Assembly (NCBI RefSeq): GCF_030249845.1
Contig: NZ_JANURM010000011.1
Span: 1-57,639 of the forward strand
Source: Campylobacter gastrosuis
GTDB taxonomy: Bacteria > Campylobacterota > Campylobacteria > Campylobacterales > Campylobacteraceae
Length of the DNA stretch: 57,639 nucleotides
Reading direction: 5' to 3'
Shown here one piece after another: positions 15,562 to 34,118 of this stretch. The notes beneath the pieces are model-generated. The model was not told the DNA's origin and did no database searches. It saw only the letters and a list, made by a program, of their open reading frames with translations. A program made the position numbers and the translations under genes. Position 1 is the first letter of the stretch. Each line of letters begins with the position of its first letter.

Positions 15562-16311
15562 TTAATCTTTTAAAACATAAAGTCCGCCCCAGCTCTGCGT
15601 AACTGGCATAACTTCAAGGCGGTTGATATTTACGTGCTTTGGCAAGCTTATGCAGTTTAGCACGACTTGTGCGATATCATCGGCGCTTAGATACTTTGTG
15701 CCCTCATAAACGGCGTCGGCTTTTGCCTTATCGCCCTTAAATCTAACCTCGCTAAACTCGGTCTTACAAAGCCCCGGCTCAATGTCAGTAACCCTGATAT
15801 TTAGCCCTCTAACGTCGTTTCTTAAATTAAAACTAAGCTGTTTTACAAACGCTTTCGTGCCGCCATAAACGTTGCCGCCAGCATAAGGCCACGACCCAGC
15901 GACCGAGCCGATGTTTAAAATATAGCCAGATTTTCGCTCTTTCATAATCGGCAAAATCGCCTTTGTAGCGTAAATTAGCCCCTTAATATTCGTATCAATC
16001 ATCACTTCAAAATCATCTAAACTAGCCTCGTTAAAGCCATCAACCCCAAGTGCAAGTCCGGCGTTATTTACCAAAATTTCAATGTCTTTAAAATTTTCTG
16101 GCAGGTTTTTTACGGCGTTAAAAACGGCGTCTTTATCCCTGATATCACAAGCGATTATATGCGTATTGCCAAGCTCATCGGCAAGGCTTTTTAGCCTATC
16201 TTCTCGGCGTCCAAGCGCGATAATTTTATACCCTTCAAGCGATAATTTCTTAGCGATCGCCCTGCCAAAACCAGATGTCGCACCGGTGATAAAAGCACTA
16301 TTTTTCATCAT
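15562..16311 (-). CDS. Short-chain dehydrogenase/reductase (YdfG-like)
   Basis: The 249-residue classical SDR has the nucleotide motif TGATSGFG at residues 8-15, NNAG around 87, the catalytic Ser in NIGSVAGS near 137 and YGGTK near 151. It resembles YdfG-type NADP-dependent 3-hydroxy acid dehydrogenases. TTG, ATG and ATG occur in a row at the start; the ATGs at 16311 or 16308 are likeliest given GGGG just upstream. Its beginning overlaps the end of the ankyrin gene by about 14 bases. A linked physiological role is not evident from sequence. Confidence 0.8.
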   Translation of the reverse strand: MMKNSAFITGATSGFGRAIAKKLSLEGYKIIALGRREDRLKSLADELGNTHIIACDIRDKDAVFNAVKNLPENFKDIEILVNNAGLALGVDGFNEASLDDFEVMIDTNIKGLIYATKAILPIMKERKSGYILNIGSVAGSWPYAGGNVYGGTKAFVKQLSFNLRNDVRGLNIRVTDIEPGLCKTEFSEVRFKGDKAKADAVYEGTKYLSADDIAQVVLNCISLPKHVNINRLEVMPVTQSWGGLYVLKD

Positions 16312-17494
16312 CAACCCCTAAAAATGTATTTGCATTTAGCCCTAAATTTTCTAAAAATTTCACGTTTTGGGCGTTTTGTGTCATATTTGCATAATCAACT
16401 GCATTAAAGCCAATCTCATCAACAGCGTCTATTTTCGCCCCATTTTGTACCAGGAGCTTTAAAATTTCAGGCGTAGCGTGAGCGGCTGCGTGCATAAAAA
16501 GTGTGCGTTTGGTGTGCTCTAAACCGCACATATCAAGGTAAAACGGCAAATTTTGCCCTAAATTTAAAAGCGCTGTCTTTGTATTTTGATCAATGTAGCT
16601 GTCATTTACATTTGCACCATTTTTTAATAAAATTTTAACAAGCTCCGTGTCTTTTAGTTCAACGGCATAAAAAATCGCACTCTTACCAAAGGCATTTTTG
16701 TGATTTACGTTTGAGCCGTTTTTGATTAAAAACTCCACGTTTTTTTGGCTTTTTAAGGCAAAAAAGATAGCCGTTTCATCGCCAAATTCCAAGTCTGCTC
16801 CACGTTTTAAAATTTCGTTTAAAATCGCCTCATCTTTGTTGAACAAAAGTGCCGTGTTTAAAATCGCACTTAGCTCAAATTTGCTTAAATTTTTAGAGTA
16901 AAGTAGCGACATAACCTGCTCAAAAGTGGCATTTGAGCTAAGAATTTTTTGTGCCTCGCTAATATCTGGCTTTATCCTTAAAAGCTCGGCGTATCCACCA
17001 ACGGCGTAGTTTAAAAACTCGTTTAAAACGGCTGTTGCGTAGTAGGCGGCTTCAAGTGTTTCATAGCCCTTTTTTTCATAAAATTTCACAAGCGGAGTTT
17101 GTGCTTCATTAAAAAAGCCCCAAAATTCGCGAAATTTATTAAAATTATAAAACGCACTATACGCCCAGTAGCGAAAATATCCACGCTGTGCCTCCCTTAA
17201 CTCATCGGCACTTTGGGCGTCAGGTAGGGTTTTGGCGTATGAATTTGGCTCATAAGAGGCGTTTATTAGCACGGATAAAAATTGCTTAAAACTAGTGCTA
17301 ACTTGGGCGTTGCCAACGCAACTCACGCTCTCGCCCCTAATTTGTCTGCTAACTTCAAGTAGGCTTTTTATGGGGGCGATAGCTAAAATCGTATCATCGC
17401 AGTTTAAAATTTCTTTTGGGCTAAGCTTGTCTAAATCGCAACTAGCAAAGGCAAAATTTGCAAACAAAAAAACAACAAAAAGTAACTTTTTCAC
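16298..17494 (-). CDS. Periplasmic ankyrin-repeat protein
   Basis: The 398-residue protein has a clear Sec signal peptide (MKKLLFVVFLFANFAFAS, cleavage near 18). The N-terminal half is unassigned and the C-terminal half holds four to five ankyrin-like repeats with phrases such as NGSNVNHKNAFGKSAIFYAV and NGAKIDAVDEIG. Ankyrin repeats bind proteins, so it may scaffold or chaperone a periplasmic partner. C. jejuni has, as I recall, a comparable gene between acnB and an SDR gene. It follows acnB by 35 bases and overlaps the SDR gene. Partner unknown. Confidence 0.8.
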   Translation of the reverse strand: MKKLLFVVFLFANFAFASCDLDKLSPKEILNCDDTILAIAPIKSLLEVSRQIRGESVSCVGNAQVSTSFKQFLSVLINASYEPNSYAKTLPDAQSADELREAQRGYFRYWAYSAFYNFNKFREFWGFFNEAQTPLVKFYEKKGYETLEAAYYATAVLNEFLNYAVGGYAELLRIKPDISEAQKILSSNATFEQVMSLLYSKNLSKFELSAILNTALLFNKDEAILNEILKRGADLEFGDETAIFFALKSQKNVEFLIKNGSNVNHKNAFGKSAIFYAVELKDTELVKILLKNGANVNDSYIDQNTKTALLNLGQNLPFYLDMCGLEHTKRTLFMHAAAHATPEILKLLVQNGAKIDAVDEIGFNAVDYANMTQNAQNVKFLENLGLNANTFLGVDDEK

Positions 17495-17529
17495 GTTTGC
17501 CTCCTTTTAAAACTGATATTTTAACAAAT

Positions 17530-20085
17530 TTATAACGAAAACTCGCTTAGTTCGTTAAAATTTAGATACTGATAAATTTTATCCGTTTTATTATTTATTG
17601 TATTTTTAATAATCTCAAAATACTCACTAGCACTTGGAATTCGCCCCAAAATCGCACAAACAGCGGCAAGTTCGGCGCTGCCTAGATAGACCTTTGCGCC
17701 CATACCCATTCGGTTGTCAAAATTCCTTGTTGAAGTTGAAAAGACCACGGCGTTATCGGCAACTCTCGCTTGATTACCCATACAAAGCGAACAGCCCGGC
17801 ACCTCAATCCTAGCCCCAGCCGCCCCAAACACCGAGTAGTAGCCCTCGCTAGTTAGCTTATCTTTATCCATTTTCGTTGGTGGCACGACCCAGAGGCGAG
17901 TTTTTAGCTGACCCTTATCACGAAGCACCTCGCCAAGCGCCCTGTAATGCCCGATATTTGTCATACAGCTACCCACAAAGACCTCATCAATGTTTTTAGG
18001 ACGCCCATCATCGCTTAAAATTTCAGATAGCGTTGCAACATCGTCAGGGTCGTTTGGACAGGCTAGGATTGGCTCGGTTATATCATCTAGATTTATCTCA
18101 ATTGTATAGGCGTATTTTGCGTTTTTATCAGCCTTTAAAAGGGTCGGATTTTTAAGCCACTCGCTCATCTTTTCACGGCGTCTTTTTAGCGTGTTTGCGT
18201 CGTTATAACCAGCCTTTATCATCTCATCAATTAGCGTGATATTTGATTTTATGTATTCAATAACTGGTTCGGTATTTAAGGCAATGGCACAAGCAGCAGC
18301 CGAACGCTCGGCACTTGCATCACTAAGCTCAAAAGCTTGTTCTACTTTTAAATCACTAAGCCCTTCAATCTCTAAAATTCGCCCTGCAAAGACATTTTTT
18401 TTACCCTTTTTATCAACCGATAAAAGCCCCTGTTTTATGGCGTAGTAAGGTATGGCATTTACCAAATCCCTAAGTGTTATGCCCTCTTTTAAATTCCCAC
18501 TAAAACGCACCAGCACGGATTCTGGCATATTTAGTGGCATAGACCCAAGCACCGCTGCAAACGCCACAAGACCACTGCCAGCTGGGAAGCTAATGCCAAT
18601 AGGAAAGCGTGTGTGGCTATCGCCACCAGTGCCAACGGAGTCTGGTAAAACCATACGATTTAGCCACGAGTGTATGACGCCATCCCCCGGCTTTAAGCTA
18701 ACGCCACCACGTGAGTTTATAAATTTTGGCAGAGTTTTGTGTAAAATCGCATCGCTTGGCTTTGGATAAGCAGCGGTGTGGCAAAAGCTTTGAAGCACAA
18801 AATCAGCACCAAATCCAAGACTAGCAAGCTCTTTTATCTCGTCCCTTGTCATTGGGCCAGTGGTATCTTGGCTGCCAACGGTTAGAGTTAAAGGCTCACA
18901 ATACTGCCCAGCCCTAATGCCACTTACGCCACACGCCTTGCCGACCATTTTTTGAGCCAAGGTAAATCCGCTCTCATCGTCAGCCAAAACGTCGGCATTT
19001 TTTATAAAAATATCACTTACAGGCTCTAAATTTAGCGCCTCTCTTGCCTTTTGTGTAAGAGCCTTGCCTATCATCAAAGTCGTCCTGCCACCAGCTCTTA
19101 GCTCATCAGTTATCGTATTTGGCGTGAGTTTAAAGGTGCTAACGACCTTGCCGTCCTTTAAAATTTCGCCCCTAAAAGGCAAAATTTCAATCTCATCGCC
19201 CATATTAAGCAAACTAACATCAGCCACAATCGGCAAGGCACCGCTATCTTGTGCTGTGTTAAAAAATATCGGAGCGATAGTCGTGCCAATGACCACGCCA
19301 CCGGTTTTTTTATTTGGCACACCATTTATCTCATCGCCAAAATGCCACTGGATTGAGTTTATGCCACTTTTTCTGCTTGAACCAGTGCCAACGACATCGC
19401 CAACATAAACAAGTGCTAAACCACGCTCTTTAAGCTCTTTGATTTTGCTAAGAGCGTCTGGGAGGCGATTTTTAAGCATTGCATTTGCGTGAAGTGGTAT
19501 GTCTGAGCGAGTAAAGGCGTCGCCTGCTGGGCTTAAATCATCGGTGTTTGTTTCGCCACTGACCTTAAAAACAACGGCTTTTATACGCTCATTTAGCGGT
19601 TTTTTAGCCTTAAACCAATCGGCATTTGCCCACGATTTTAAAATTTCAAGTGCGAATTCATTGTGCTTTGAAAGCTCTAAAATTTCATCAAAATAGCTAT
19701 GGACAAAAATGGTGTTTTTAAGTGCGTTGCAAGCCTCGCTTGCTACGTTTTTATCGGCATTTTGCAGGGCTGAGATTAGCACGATGACATTGTATCCGCC
19801 AAGCATAGTTGATAACATTTTAATGGCTGTGATTTTATCAATACCAGAAATTTTTAACTCGTGGTTTATAATTTCGTTTAAAAACTCAGCCTTGATTTTC
19901 GCACTCTCATCAATGCCCGGATTTATGCGAGTGGCTAGAATTTTAATAAGCTCATCTTGGTTTTTATCGTTTTGTTTTAGTAGATTTACTAGCTCTTTTG
20001 TCTGTGTTTCATTTAACGCAAGTGGCGGCACACCAAGTGCTTTTCGCTCATCTACGTGAATTTTATACTCATCTAAAAAGCTCAT
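17530..20085 (-). CDS. acnB: Aconitate hydratase B
   Basis: The 851-residue protein is full length for bacterial AcnB. The swivel and HEAT-like N-terminal domains come first ([14 protein letters not shown] near 175). Then follow [11 protein letters not shown] near 395, the first cluster Cys in GSCMTNIGH near 695 and the pair in GCSLCMGNQ near 760. It interconverts citrate and isocitrate through a [4Fe-4S] cluster in the TCA cycle. Start ATG 20085 is preceded by AAGGGG. A short spacer with the rpoC terminator lies upstream. Confidence 0.97.
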   Translation of the reverse strand: MSFLDEYKIHVDERKALGVPPLALNETQTKELVNLLKQNDKNQDELIKILATRINPGIDESAKIKAEFLNEIINHELKISGIDKITAIKMLSTMLGGYNVIVLISALQNADKNVASEACNALKNTIFVHSYFDEILELSKHNEFALEILKSWANADWFKAKKPLNERIKAVVFKVSGETNTDDLSPAGDAFTRSDIPLHANAMLKNRLPDALSKIKELKERGLALVYVGDVVGTGSSRKSGINSIQWHFGDEINGVPNKKTGGVVIGTTIAPIFFNTAQDSGALPIVADVSLLNMGDEIEILPFRGEILKDGKVVSTFKLTPNTITDELRAGGRTTLMIGKALTQKAREALNLEPVSDIFIKNADVLADDESGFTLAQKMVGKACGVSGIRAGQYCEPLTLTVGSQDTTGPMTRDEIKELASLGFGADFVLQSFCHTAAYPKPSDAILHKTLPKFINSRGGVSLKPGDGVIHSWLNRMVLPDSVGTGGDSHTRFPIGISFPAGSGLVAFAAVLGSMPLNMPESVLVRFSGNLKEGITLRDLVNAIPYYAIKQGLLSVDKKGKKNVFAGRILEIEGLSDLKVEQAFELSDASAERSAAACAIALNTEPVIEYIKSNITLIDEMIKAGYNDANTLKRRREKMSEWLKNPTLLKADKNAKYAYTIEINLDDITEPILACPNDPDDVATLSEILSDDGRPKNIDEVFVGSCMTNIGHYRALGEVLRDKGQLKTRLWVVPPTKMDKDKLTSEGYYSVFGAAGARIEVPGCSLCMGNQARVADNAVVFSTSTRNFDNRMGMGAKVYLGSAELAAVCAILGRIPSASEYFEIIKNTINNKTDKIYQYLNFNELSEFSL

Positions 20086-20163
20086 TTTTAACCCCTTTTT
20101 CTAAAAATGAGCTATGGTAGCAAAATTTTAATTAATCTAAGGTTTGATTTTTATTTTAAAATC

Positions 20164-20183
20164 AAAAAAGGGGTAAATACCCC

Positions 20184-20185
<2 letters not shown>
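20164..20185 (-). terminator. rpoC terminator
   Basis: Read on the minus strand, AAGGGG-TATTTA-CCCCTT is followed by T-rich sequence. The stem begins within the rpoC stop codon region (stop at 20184-20186). Confidence 0.8.
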
Positions 20186-28866
<8,681 letters not shown>

Positions 28867-28885
28867 TTATTAAAGGCATCTAAAT

Positions 28886-28914
28886 TTAAAAAAGAGAGGA
28901 CACCAGCCCTCTCT
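28886..28914 (-). terminator. Partial terminator/attenuator between rplL and rpoB
   Basis: On the minus strand AGAGAGG and CCTCTCT form a 7-bp stem around an 8-base loop, followed by six T. A read-through terminator at this position is the usual way bacteria make less polymerase than ribosomal stalk protein. Confidence 0.75.
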
Positions 28915-28935
28915 ACAAATTTCATAAAAATGAAA

Positions 28936-29310
28936 TTATTTAAGCTCGACTTTTGCACCAGCTTCTTCAAGCTCTTTTTTAGCTGCTTCTGCTTCGTCTT
29001 TGCTAATGCCCTCTTTAAGAACAGAAGGAGTTTGCTCAACTGCATCTTTTGCCTCTTTAAGACCAAGACCAGTAAGAGCTCTAACAACTTTAATAACGTT
29101 GATTTTCTTATCGCCACCATCAAGTAGCACAACGTTAAATTCAGTCTTCTCCTCAGCTGCCTCAGCCGCTGCACCACCGCCAACACCAGCTACCATTACA
29201 GGAGCTGCACTAACGCCAAATTTCTCTTCAAACTCTTTTACAAGTTCTGAAAGTTCTAATACTGAAAGATTAGAGATAAACTCTAATACATCTGCTTTTG
29301 TAATTGCCAT
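28936..29310 (-). CDS. rplL: 50S ribosomal protein L7/L12
   Basis: The 124-residue protein has the N-terminal dimerisation helix, an Ala/Gly-rich hinge ([16 protein letters not shown] near 38-50) and the C-terminal factor-binding domain ([19 protein letters not shown]...LGLKEAKD). It forms the ribosomal stalk with L10, encoded 16 bases upstream. Length and sequence are normal. A strong terminator-like hairpin follows before rpoB. Confidence 0.97.
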   Translation of the reverse strand: MAITKADVLEFISNLSVLELSELVKEFEEKFGVSAAPVMVAGVGGGAAAEAAEEKTEFNVVLLDGGDKKINVIKVVRALTGLGLKEAKDAVEQTPSVLKEGISKDEAEAAKKELEEAGAKVELK

Positions 29311-29325
29311 TTTATTATCCTTTTA

Positions 29326-29811
29326 TTATGCTGATTGTTCTTTTTTCTCTTTAAGCGCATTTAATCCAATTGTGAAATTTTGAATTGGCGCATTCCAAAC
29401 CTGCAAAAGCATTGCAATAAGCTCATCGCGACTTGGCATTTTAGATAGAGCTTTAACCTTCTCAACGCTCGCAACTTCGCCGTCAATGTAAGCTGTTTTG
29501 ATTTTAAAGAAATCTTGATTTGTCTCTTCAAATTTAGCAACAACTTTTGTTACATTTAACTGATCTTCGCCCCAAACGTAGATGTTTGTATCTTTAAGAT
29601 CCATACCCTCTTTTTCAACGTTTTTAAGAGCGATTTTAGCCAAAGTGTTTTTAACAACTTGAACTTTAACACCTTGTTCTCTTGCTGCGTTTCTTAAAAC
29701 TTCAAGTTTTTTCACGCTAAGACCACGATAATCACAAACAACAATAGCTTGTGCTTCTTTAAACTCGGCTTGTAGTTTGGCTATAACTTCTGATTTTTCG
29801 TTACGTGTCAA
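29326..29811 (-). CDS. rplJ: 50S ribosomal protein L10
   Basis: L10 of 161 residues, starting [17 protein letters not shown]. The start is a TTG at 29811 with AAAGGAG five to ten bases upstream; an upstream in-frame start at 29859 would add 16 residues without family support. [15 protein letters not shown] and KNTLAKIAL are typical. The C-terminal helix anchors L7/L12 dimers. L10 normally represses its own mRNA by binding the leader just upstream, and the preceding spacer has suitable structure. TTG starts are rare among neighbouring genes and may moderate expression. Confidence 0.95.
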   Translation of the reverse strand: MTRNEKSEVIAKLQAEFKEAQAIVVCDYRGLSVKKLEVLRNAAREQGVKVQVVKNTLAKIALKNVEKEGMDLKDTNIYVWGEDQLNVTKVVAKFEETNQDFFKIKTAYIDGEVASVEKVKALSKMPSRDELIAMLLQVWNAPIQNFTIGLNALKEKKEQSA

Positions 29812-29940
29812 TTTCTCTCCTTTCCGACCAGTGATTTCAAGCAGAGCGAGTCGGCTCAATTAAGTCAAAAGACCTCCGCTATCTCTAATCTAAGATAAAA
29901 TTTTAAGCTCCGCTAAGCTCAAACTTTTACCTTAGAATTT
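29812..29940 (-). promoter_or_regulatory. Candidate L10 leader (autoregulatory mRNA structure)
   Basis: Between rplA and rplJ the minus-strand RNA can pair CCGAC with GTCGG just before the AAAGGAG. Further upstream it can form AGCTTAGCGGAGCT-like structures. L10 leaders in other bacteria sit exactly here. I cannot fold the RNA, so this rests on position and partial complementarity. Confidence 0.35.
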
Positions 29941-29971
29941 AAATTTTGAGCCATTTTTAGGCTCAAAATTT
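29941..29971 (-). terminator. 12-bp hairpin directly after rplA
   Basis: AAATTTTGAGCC (29941-29952) and GGCTCAAAATTT (29960-29971) are perfectly complementary and begin right after the rplA stop. On the transcribed strand no T run follows, so it may be an attenuator, a processing or stability element rather than a full terminator. Confidence 0.5.
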
Positions 29972-30673
29972 TTATTTTAAATCCATAACTTCTTGTGTAT
30001 CAAGTGACACAGAAGGGCTCATTGTCAAAGATAAAGCCGCATTTTTTACATATCTGCCCTTTGCAGCAGCTGGTTTGTGCTTGTTTATGGCTTTGATAAA
30101 GGCTGAGATGTTTTCGCTCAACTGCTCTTTGCTAAAACTTACCTTGCCAAGTCCAGCGTGGATATTGCCCTGTTTATCAACCCTGAAATTTACCTGACCG
30201 CTTTTTGCGTTATTTACCGCTTGTGCAACATCCATTGTAACGGTGCCAGTTTTTGGGTTTGGCATTAAGCCTTTTGGACCAAGGATACGACCAACTTTAC
30301 CAACTAGACCCATTAAATTTGGAGTGGCAATTAAAACATCAAAATTTATAACGCCCTTTGCAATATCATCAACCAAATCATCGCTACCAACAATATCAGC
30401 ACCAGCATTTTTAGCCTCATCAGCCTTTGCGTCCTTTGCTATAACAGCAACACGAACCTTCTTGCCTGTGCCAGCTGGTAAAATAACAGAGCCACGAACC
30501 ATTTGGTCAGCGTGTCTTGGATCAACGTTAAGTTTAAGTGCTATCTCAACGGTTTCGTCAAATTTTGCTGACTTTAATGTTTTTACCGCATCAATGCCTT
30601 CGCTAATGCTGTAAATTTTATTCTCATCTATCTTTTTTAATAACTCTTGAAATCTTTTAGTAGTTTTTCCCAT
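29972..30673 (-). CDS. rplA: 50S ribosomal protein L1
   Basis: The 233-residue protein starts [14 protein letters not shown]. The ATG at 30673 is preferred over a TTG one codon earlier because GGAGA sits seven bases upstream. Conserved L1 sequences include [19 protein letters not shown] near 125-145 and the [10 protein letters not shown] stretch. L1 forms the mobile arm near the ribosomal E site and usually represses the rplK-rplA mRNA. The gene lies between rplK and rplJ as in nearly all bacteria. Confidence 0.97.
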   Translation of the reverse strand: MGKTTKRFQELLKKIDENKIYSISEGIDAVKTLKSAKFDETVEIALKLNVDPRHADQMVRGSVILPAGTGKKVRVAVIAKDAKADEAKNAGADIVGSDDLVDDIAKGVINFDVLIATPNLMGLVGKVGRILGPKGLMPNPKTGTVTMDVAQAVNNAKSGQVNFRVDKQGNIHAGLGKVSFSKEQLSENISAFIKAINKHKPAAAKGRYVKNAALSLTMSPSVSLDTQEVMDLK

Positions 30674-30732
30674 CAATATCTCCGCATATAAAGTGCTTCC
30701 GCCTTCTGAAATTCAGCCCGGCGGTAAGGGCA

Positions 30733-31158
30733 TTAGTCTATAACTTCGACACCCATTGAACGAGCAGAACCAGCTATAATCTTAGCAGCCTGCTCTTTAT
30801 CAGTTGTGTTTAAATCAACGATTTTTCTCTCAACTATCTCTAAAATTTGAGCTTTTGTGATTTTGCCAACCTTGTTTTTCAAAGGATTATCAGTGCCTTT
30901 TGAAATTCCAGCTGCCTTTTTGATTAAATCAGTCGCTGGTGGTTGCTTTGTGATAAATGTAAAGCTTCTATCGGCATAAACAGTGATAACAACAGGAATA
31001 TTAAAACCTGCCATATCTTTTGTTCTCTCGTTAAATGCTTTACAAAATTCCATAATATTAACGCCTTGCTGACCAAGAGCTGGACCAACAGGTGGGCTTG
31101 GATTTGCTTTTGTTGCAGCAATTTGCAATTTTATTTCGCCTATAACTTTCTTAGCCAT
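30733..31158 (-). CDS. rplK: 50S ribosomal protein L11
   Basis: L11, 141 residues, of normal length. The N-terminal domain carries [19 protein letters not shown], and the RNA-binding C-terminal domain carries [14 protein letters not shown] and [11 protein letters not shown]. It binds the GTPase-associated region of 23S rRNA and is needed for the RelA-type stringent response. The gene is 11 bases after nusG and 59 bases before rplA. Confidence 0.98.
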   Translation of the reverse strand: MAKKVIGEIKLQIAATKANPSPPVGPALGQQGVNIMEFCKAFNERTKDMAGFNIPVVITVYADRSFTFITKQPPATDLIKKAAGISKGTDNPLKNKVGKITKAQILEIVERKIVDLNTTDKEQAAKIIAGSARSMGVEVID

Positions 31159-31169
31159 AAACTATCTCC

Positions 31170-31700
31170 TTAAATTATCTTCTCAACTTGTGAATACAAA
31201 ATATCAACAGGCGTGCTTCTACCAAAGATTGAAACATTTAGTCTAAGCTTACCATGAACCATATCATACTCCTCTACGATACCAGTAAAGTTCGCAAAAG
31301 GACCATCTATTATACGCACGCTCTCGCCATCCTCAAAGTAAATTTTCGGCTTAGGAGCGGCACGTTTTTGCACCTTCTCTAAAATCGTGTTTATATCTTT
31401 ATCCGTTAAAGGCGTCGGCTTTTTTGACTCGCCAATAAATCTACCAACCTTTGGCAAAGACTGAATTTTATGCCATAAAGCTGTGTCAAGATCAAGATTA
31501 GCAAAAGCGTAACCGGGATAAAGAGTTCTCTCGTTTATCTTTTGTTTTCCGTTTTTTATCTCAATAACATCTTCGGTAGGGACTATAACCTCTTTTAGCT
31601 GCTCTTCTATGCCGTGGTCTTTAACCAAATTTTCAATGGCTCTTTTAACTGCCATCTCGCTACCAGCATAGGTTTGAATAGCATACCATTTATGTGCCAT
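31170..31700 (-). CDS. nusG: Transcription termination/antitermination factor NusG
   Basis: The 176-residue protein begins with the NGN domain (KWYAIQTYAGSEMAVKRAIE) and ends with the KOW domain (DGESVRIIDGPFANFTGIVEEYD). It binds RNA polymerase, reduces pausing and links transcription to Rho and to the ribosome. It lies nine bases after secE and directly before rplK, the standard order. Confidence 0.97.
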   Translation of the reverse strand: MAHKWYAIQTYAGSEMAVKRAIENLVKDHGIEEQLKEVIVPTEDVIEIKNGKQKINERTLYPGYAFANLDLDTALWHKIQSLPKVGRFIGESKKPTPLTDKDINTILEKVQKRAAPKPKIYFEDGESVRIIDGPFANFTGIVEEYDMVHGKLRLNVSIFGRSTPVDILYSQVEKII

Positions 31701-31709
31701 ATCTACCCC

Positions 31710-31889
31710 TTATATCAACTTTGAAAGACTAAAAGACATAATAGCATCAACCAAAGCTAAAAACAACGATACGACCAAAACAACTATAAAAACGGTAATA
31801 AAAGCATTTCTAATCTGCTCTTTTGTAGGAAAGATAACCTTTAAAATTTCAACCTTAGAAAGCCTTAAATAATTTATAAATTTTTCCAT
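31710..31889 (-). CDS. secE: Preprotein translocase subunit SecE
   Basis: A single-span SecE of 59 residues starting MEKFINYLRLSKVEILKVIF. The ATG at 31889 was chosen because a longer frame to 31934 runs into the tRNA-Trp gene. The amphipathic helix and the KVIFPTKEQ turn come first, then one membrane helix around residues 30-52. SecE clamps SecY in the inner-membrane translocon. Confidence 0.95.
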   Translation of the reverse strand: MEKFINYLRLSKVEILKVIFPTKEQIRNAFITVFIVVLVVSLFLALVDAIMSFSLSKLI

Positions 31890-31904
31890 TTTTAACCTTA
31901 ATCG

Positions 31905-31980
31905 TGGCAGGGCAAGAGGGATTCGAACCCCCAACCATTGGATTTGGAATCCAGCGCTCTACCGTTGGAGCTATTGCCCT
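31905..31980 (-). tRNA. tRNA-Trp (CCA)
   Basis: The 76-base gene includes an encoded CCA end. Acceptor arms AGGGCAA / TTGCCCT pair perfectly, the T loop is GTTCGAATC, and the anticodon loop CTCCAAA-type sequence within GGATTCCAAATCC gives CCA. It lies between rpmG and secE, the usual Campylobacter position. Confidence 0.97.
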
Positions 31981-31995
31981 AATGGTATTAGCCCA

Positions 31996-32169
31996 CTAGC
32001 TTTTTAGCTTAACTTCTTTATGCACGGTGTGCTTTTTAAGTCTTGGACAATATTTGTTTAACTCTAATTTTTCTGTCGTAGTCTTGCTATTTTTTGTTGT
32101 AGTGTAGTTTATATCGCCACACTCAGCACATTTTAGCCCTACTTTAACTCTACTATTACTTTTTGCCAT
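31996..32169 (-). CDS. rpmG: 50S ribosomal protein L33
   Basis: A 57-residue protein starting [19 protein letters not shown] and ending in VHKEVKLKS. It has the zinc-ribbon form with CAEC (Cys14, Cys17) but only one downstream Cys, in [11 protein letters not shown], so the second zinc knuckle appears incomplete (CP..L instead of CXXC). It sits between tuf and tRNA-Trp. AAGGAAA precedes the ATG, and the tuf terminator hairpin lies just before it. Confidence 0.93.
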   Translation of the reverse strand: MAKSNSRVKVGLKCAECGDINYTTTKNSKTTTEKLELNKYCPRLKKHTVHKEVKLKS

Positions 32170-32181
32170 AAATTTCCTTGT

Positions 32182-32202
32182 AAAAAGGCGGGTTGCCCCG
32201 CC
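32182..32202 (-). terminator. tuf terminator hairpin
   Basis: On the minus strand GGCGGG-GCAA-CCCGCC is followed by five T. It lies 11 bases past the tuf stop and probably reduces read-through into rpmG. Confidence 0.85.
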
Positions 32203-32212
32203 AAAATTTTAA

Positions 32213-33412
32213 TTACGCTAGTATCTTAGAAACAACGCCTGAACCAACTGTTCTACCACCCTCACGGATCGCAAAACGTGTGCCTTCTTCAAGAGCGATT
32301 GGAGCGATTAGCTCAACGGTGATTTTTAGGTTATCGCCAGGCATAACCATCTCTGTGCCCTCTGGCAATGTGATTGAGCCTGTAACGTCTGTTGTTCTAA
32401 CATAGAATTGTGGTCTATAATTGTTAAAGAACGGAGTATGGCGACCGCCTTCGTCTTTTGTTAGAATATACACTTCGCCCTCAAATTTTGTGTGAGGCGT
32501 GATTGATTTTGGCTTAGCAAGAACCATACCACGCTCAACGTCTTCTTTTTTAGTGCCTCTTAAAAGAACACCAACGTTGTCGCCAGCTTCGCCTTGATCC
32601 ATCTCTTTTCTAAACATCTCAACGCCAGTAACTGTTGTTGTTTGAGTATCTCTGATACCTACGATCTCAATTGTGTCACCAACTTTTACAACGCCTTTTT
32701 CAATTCTACCTGTAACAACCGTTCCACGACCAGAGATTGAGAAAACGTCCTCAATTGGCATAAGAAGGTCTTTATCAGTAGCACGAACTGGTGTTGGGAT
32801 ATAGCTATCAACAGCAGCCATAAGGTCAAGAACTTTTGCTGACCATTCGCCGTCTGTGCCGGCTTTTGCTTCGTTAAGTGCTTGAAGAGCTGAACCTGAA
32901 ATAATAGGTGTGTCATCGCCTGGGAAGTCATAAGTGCTTAAAAGCTCTCTGATTTCCATTTCAACTAGCTCTAAAAGCTCAGCGTCATCAACCATATCAG
33001 CTTTGTTCATAAATACAACGATGTATGGGACGCCAACTTGGCGAGATAGTAGAATGTGCTCTCTTGTTTGTGGCATTGGGCCGTCAGCTGCTGAAACAAC
33101 TAGGATAGCACCGTCCATTTGAGCAGCACCAGTAATCATATTTTTAACGTAGTCTGCGTGACCTGGGCAATCCACGTGTGCATAGTGGCGATTTTCTGTT
33201 TCATACTCAATGTGTGAAGTAGCGATAGTAATACCGCGCTCTTTCTCTTCTGGTGCGTTGTCTATGTTGTCATAGTCTTTAAGCTCAGCAAGACCTTTTC
33301 TTGAAAGAACAGCAGAAATAGCAGCTGTCAAAGTAGTTTTACCGTGGTCAACGTGACCAATGGTTCCGATATTTACGTGTGGCTTGTTGCGTGAAAATTT
33401 TTCTTTAGCCAT
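32213..33412 (-). CDS. tuf: Elongation factor Tu
   Basis: EF-Tu, 399 residues, starting [31 protein letters not shown] sequence. The ATG at 33412 is preferred over one four codons upstream because GGAGGA is six bases before it. The GTPase motifs [17 protein letters not shown] and NKAD are present, followed by domains 2 and 3 ([11 protein letters not shown]; the C-terminal [10 protein letters not shown]). It delivers aminoacyl-tRNA to the ribosome. The tRNA genes upstream suggest cotranscription and processing. Confidence 0.98.
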   Translation of the reverse strand: MAKEKFSRNKPHVNIGTIGHVDHGKTTLTAAISAVLSRKGLAELKDYDNIDNAPEEKERGITIATSHIEYETENRHYAHVDCPGHADYVKNMITGAAQMDGAILVVSAADGPMPQTREHILLSRQVGVPYIVVFMNKADMVDDAELLELVEMEIRELLSTYDFPGDDTPIISGSALQALNEAKAGTDGEWSAKVLDLMAAVDSYIPTPVRATDKDLLMPIEDVFSISGRGTVVTGRIEKGVVKVGDTIEIVGIRDTQTTTVTGVEMFRKEMDQGEAGDNVGVLLRGTKKEDVERGMVLAKPKSITPHTKFEGEVYILTKDEGGRHTPFFNNYRPQFYVRTTDVTGSITLPEGTEMVMPGDNLKITVELIAPIALEEGTRFAIREGGRTVGSGVVSKILA

Positions 33413-33484
33413 CTTGTCCTCCATTATAATATGTGACTTAAACTAAAAAATTTGTATTTTTATGACTTTAATCGTATAAACCAG

Positions 33485-33559
<75 letters not shown>

Positions 33560-33682
33560 ATAACAACTCTTGGCAGAGACGATATATAGCGATAACAATA
33601 CAAATTCAACTAATTACGGATAAAACTGAAATGCAGATAAAACATACCATACAGCTCCCAGTTTAGTATCCAAAACCTTTTT

Positions 33683-33759
33683 TGGAGCGGGAAACGGGGC
33701 TCGAACCCGCGACCCTCAGCTTGGAAGGCTGATGCTCTAGCCAACTGAGCTACTCCCGC
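33683..33759 (-). tRNA. tRNA-Gly (TCC)
   Basis: 77 bases with encoded CCA. Acceptor GCGGGAG pairs with TTCCCGC, the T loop is GTTCGAGCC, and the anticodon loop CTTCCAA gives TCC. Confidence 0.96.
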
Positions 33760-33765
33760 AATAGC

Positions 33766-33850
<85 letters not shown>

Positions 33851-33905
33851 CTTTTAACATTAAAAATATTGCTTGGTATTTCTGGTCAAACACTGTTACA
33901 AAAAA

Positions 33906-33981
33906 TGGAGCTGGTGAACGGAATCGAACCGCCGACCTACTGCTTACAAGGCAGTAGCTCTACCATCTGAGCTACACCAGC
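33906..33981 (-). tRNA. tRNA-Thr (TGT)
   Basis: 76 bases with encoded CCA. Acceptor GCTGGTG / CACCAGC pairs, the T loop is GTTCGATTC, and the anticodon loop CTTGTAA gives TGT. It is the first gene after the promoter at 34001-34029. Confidence 0.96.
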
Positions 33982-34000
33982 ACCGATAATTGAAAGTGCG

Positions 34001-34029
34001 ATTATATCTCAAATAAAAATAAATGTCAA
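34001..34029 (-). promoter_or_regulatory. Consensus sigma-70 promoter of the tRNA-tuf cluster
   Basis: On the minus strand TTGACA (34029-34024) and TATAAT (34006-34001) are both perfect and separated by 17 bases. The tRNA-Thr gene begins 20 bases after the -10 box. Such a full consensus is unusual in this AT-rich genome and fits stable-RNA output. Confidence 0.85.
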
Positions 34030-34079
34030 GGTTTTTTATAAAATTTCTTAATTTTATTTTGTTTTAAAATTTTGAGTTT

Positions 34080-34085
34080 TATAAT
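34080..34085 (+). promoter_or_regulatory. Likely -10 box for the coiled-coil protein gene
   Basis: TATAAT lies 34 bases before the ATG at 34119, back-to-back with the tRNA promoter. No -35 match seen. Confidence 0.45.
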
Positions 34086-34118
34086 TACAGCTAAATTTAA
34101 CTCACAAGGGATTTTAAA

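Noticed and set aside
19064..20059. Several 60-116 codon frames on the plus strand over acnB
   Set aside because: They are antisense shadows of a fully conserved acnB with Ser/Leu/Pro-rich composition and no start signals.
29000..29383. 127-codon plus-strand frame over rplL
   Set aside because: It is a mirror of the Ala/Glu-rich L7/L12 gene and contains no recognisable domain.
33413..33440. TATAAT just before the tuf ribosome site
   Set aside because: It would place the transcription start inside the coding region; the cluster promoter at 34001-34029 is a better explanation.
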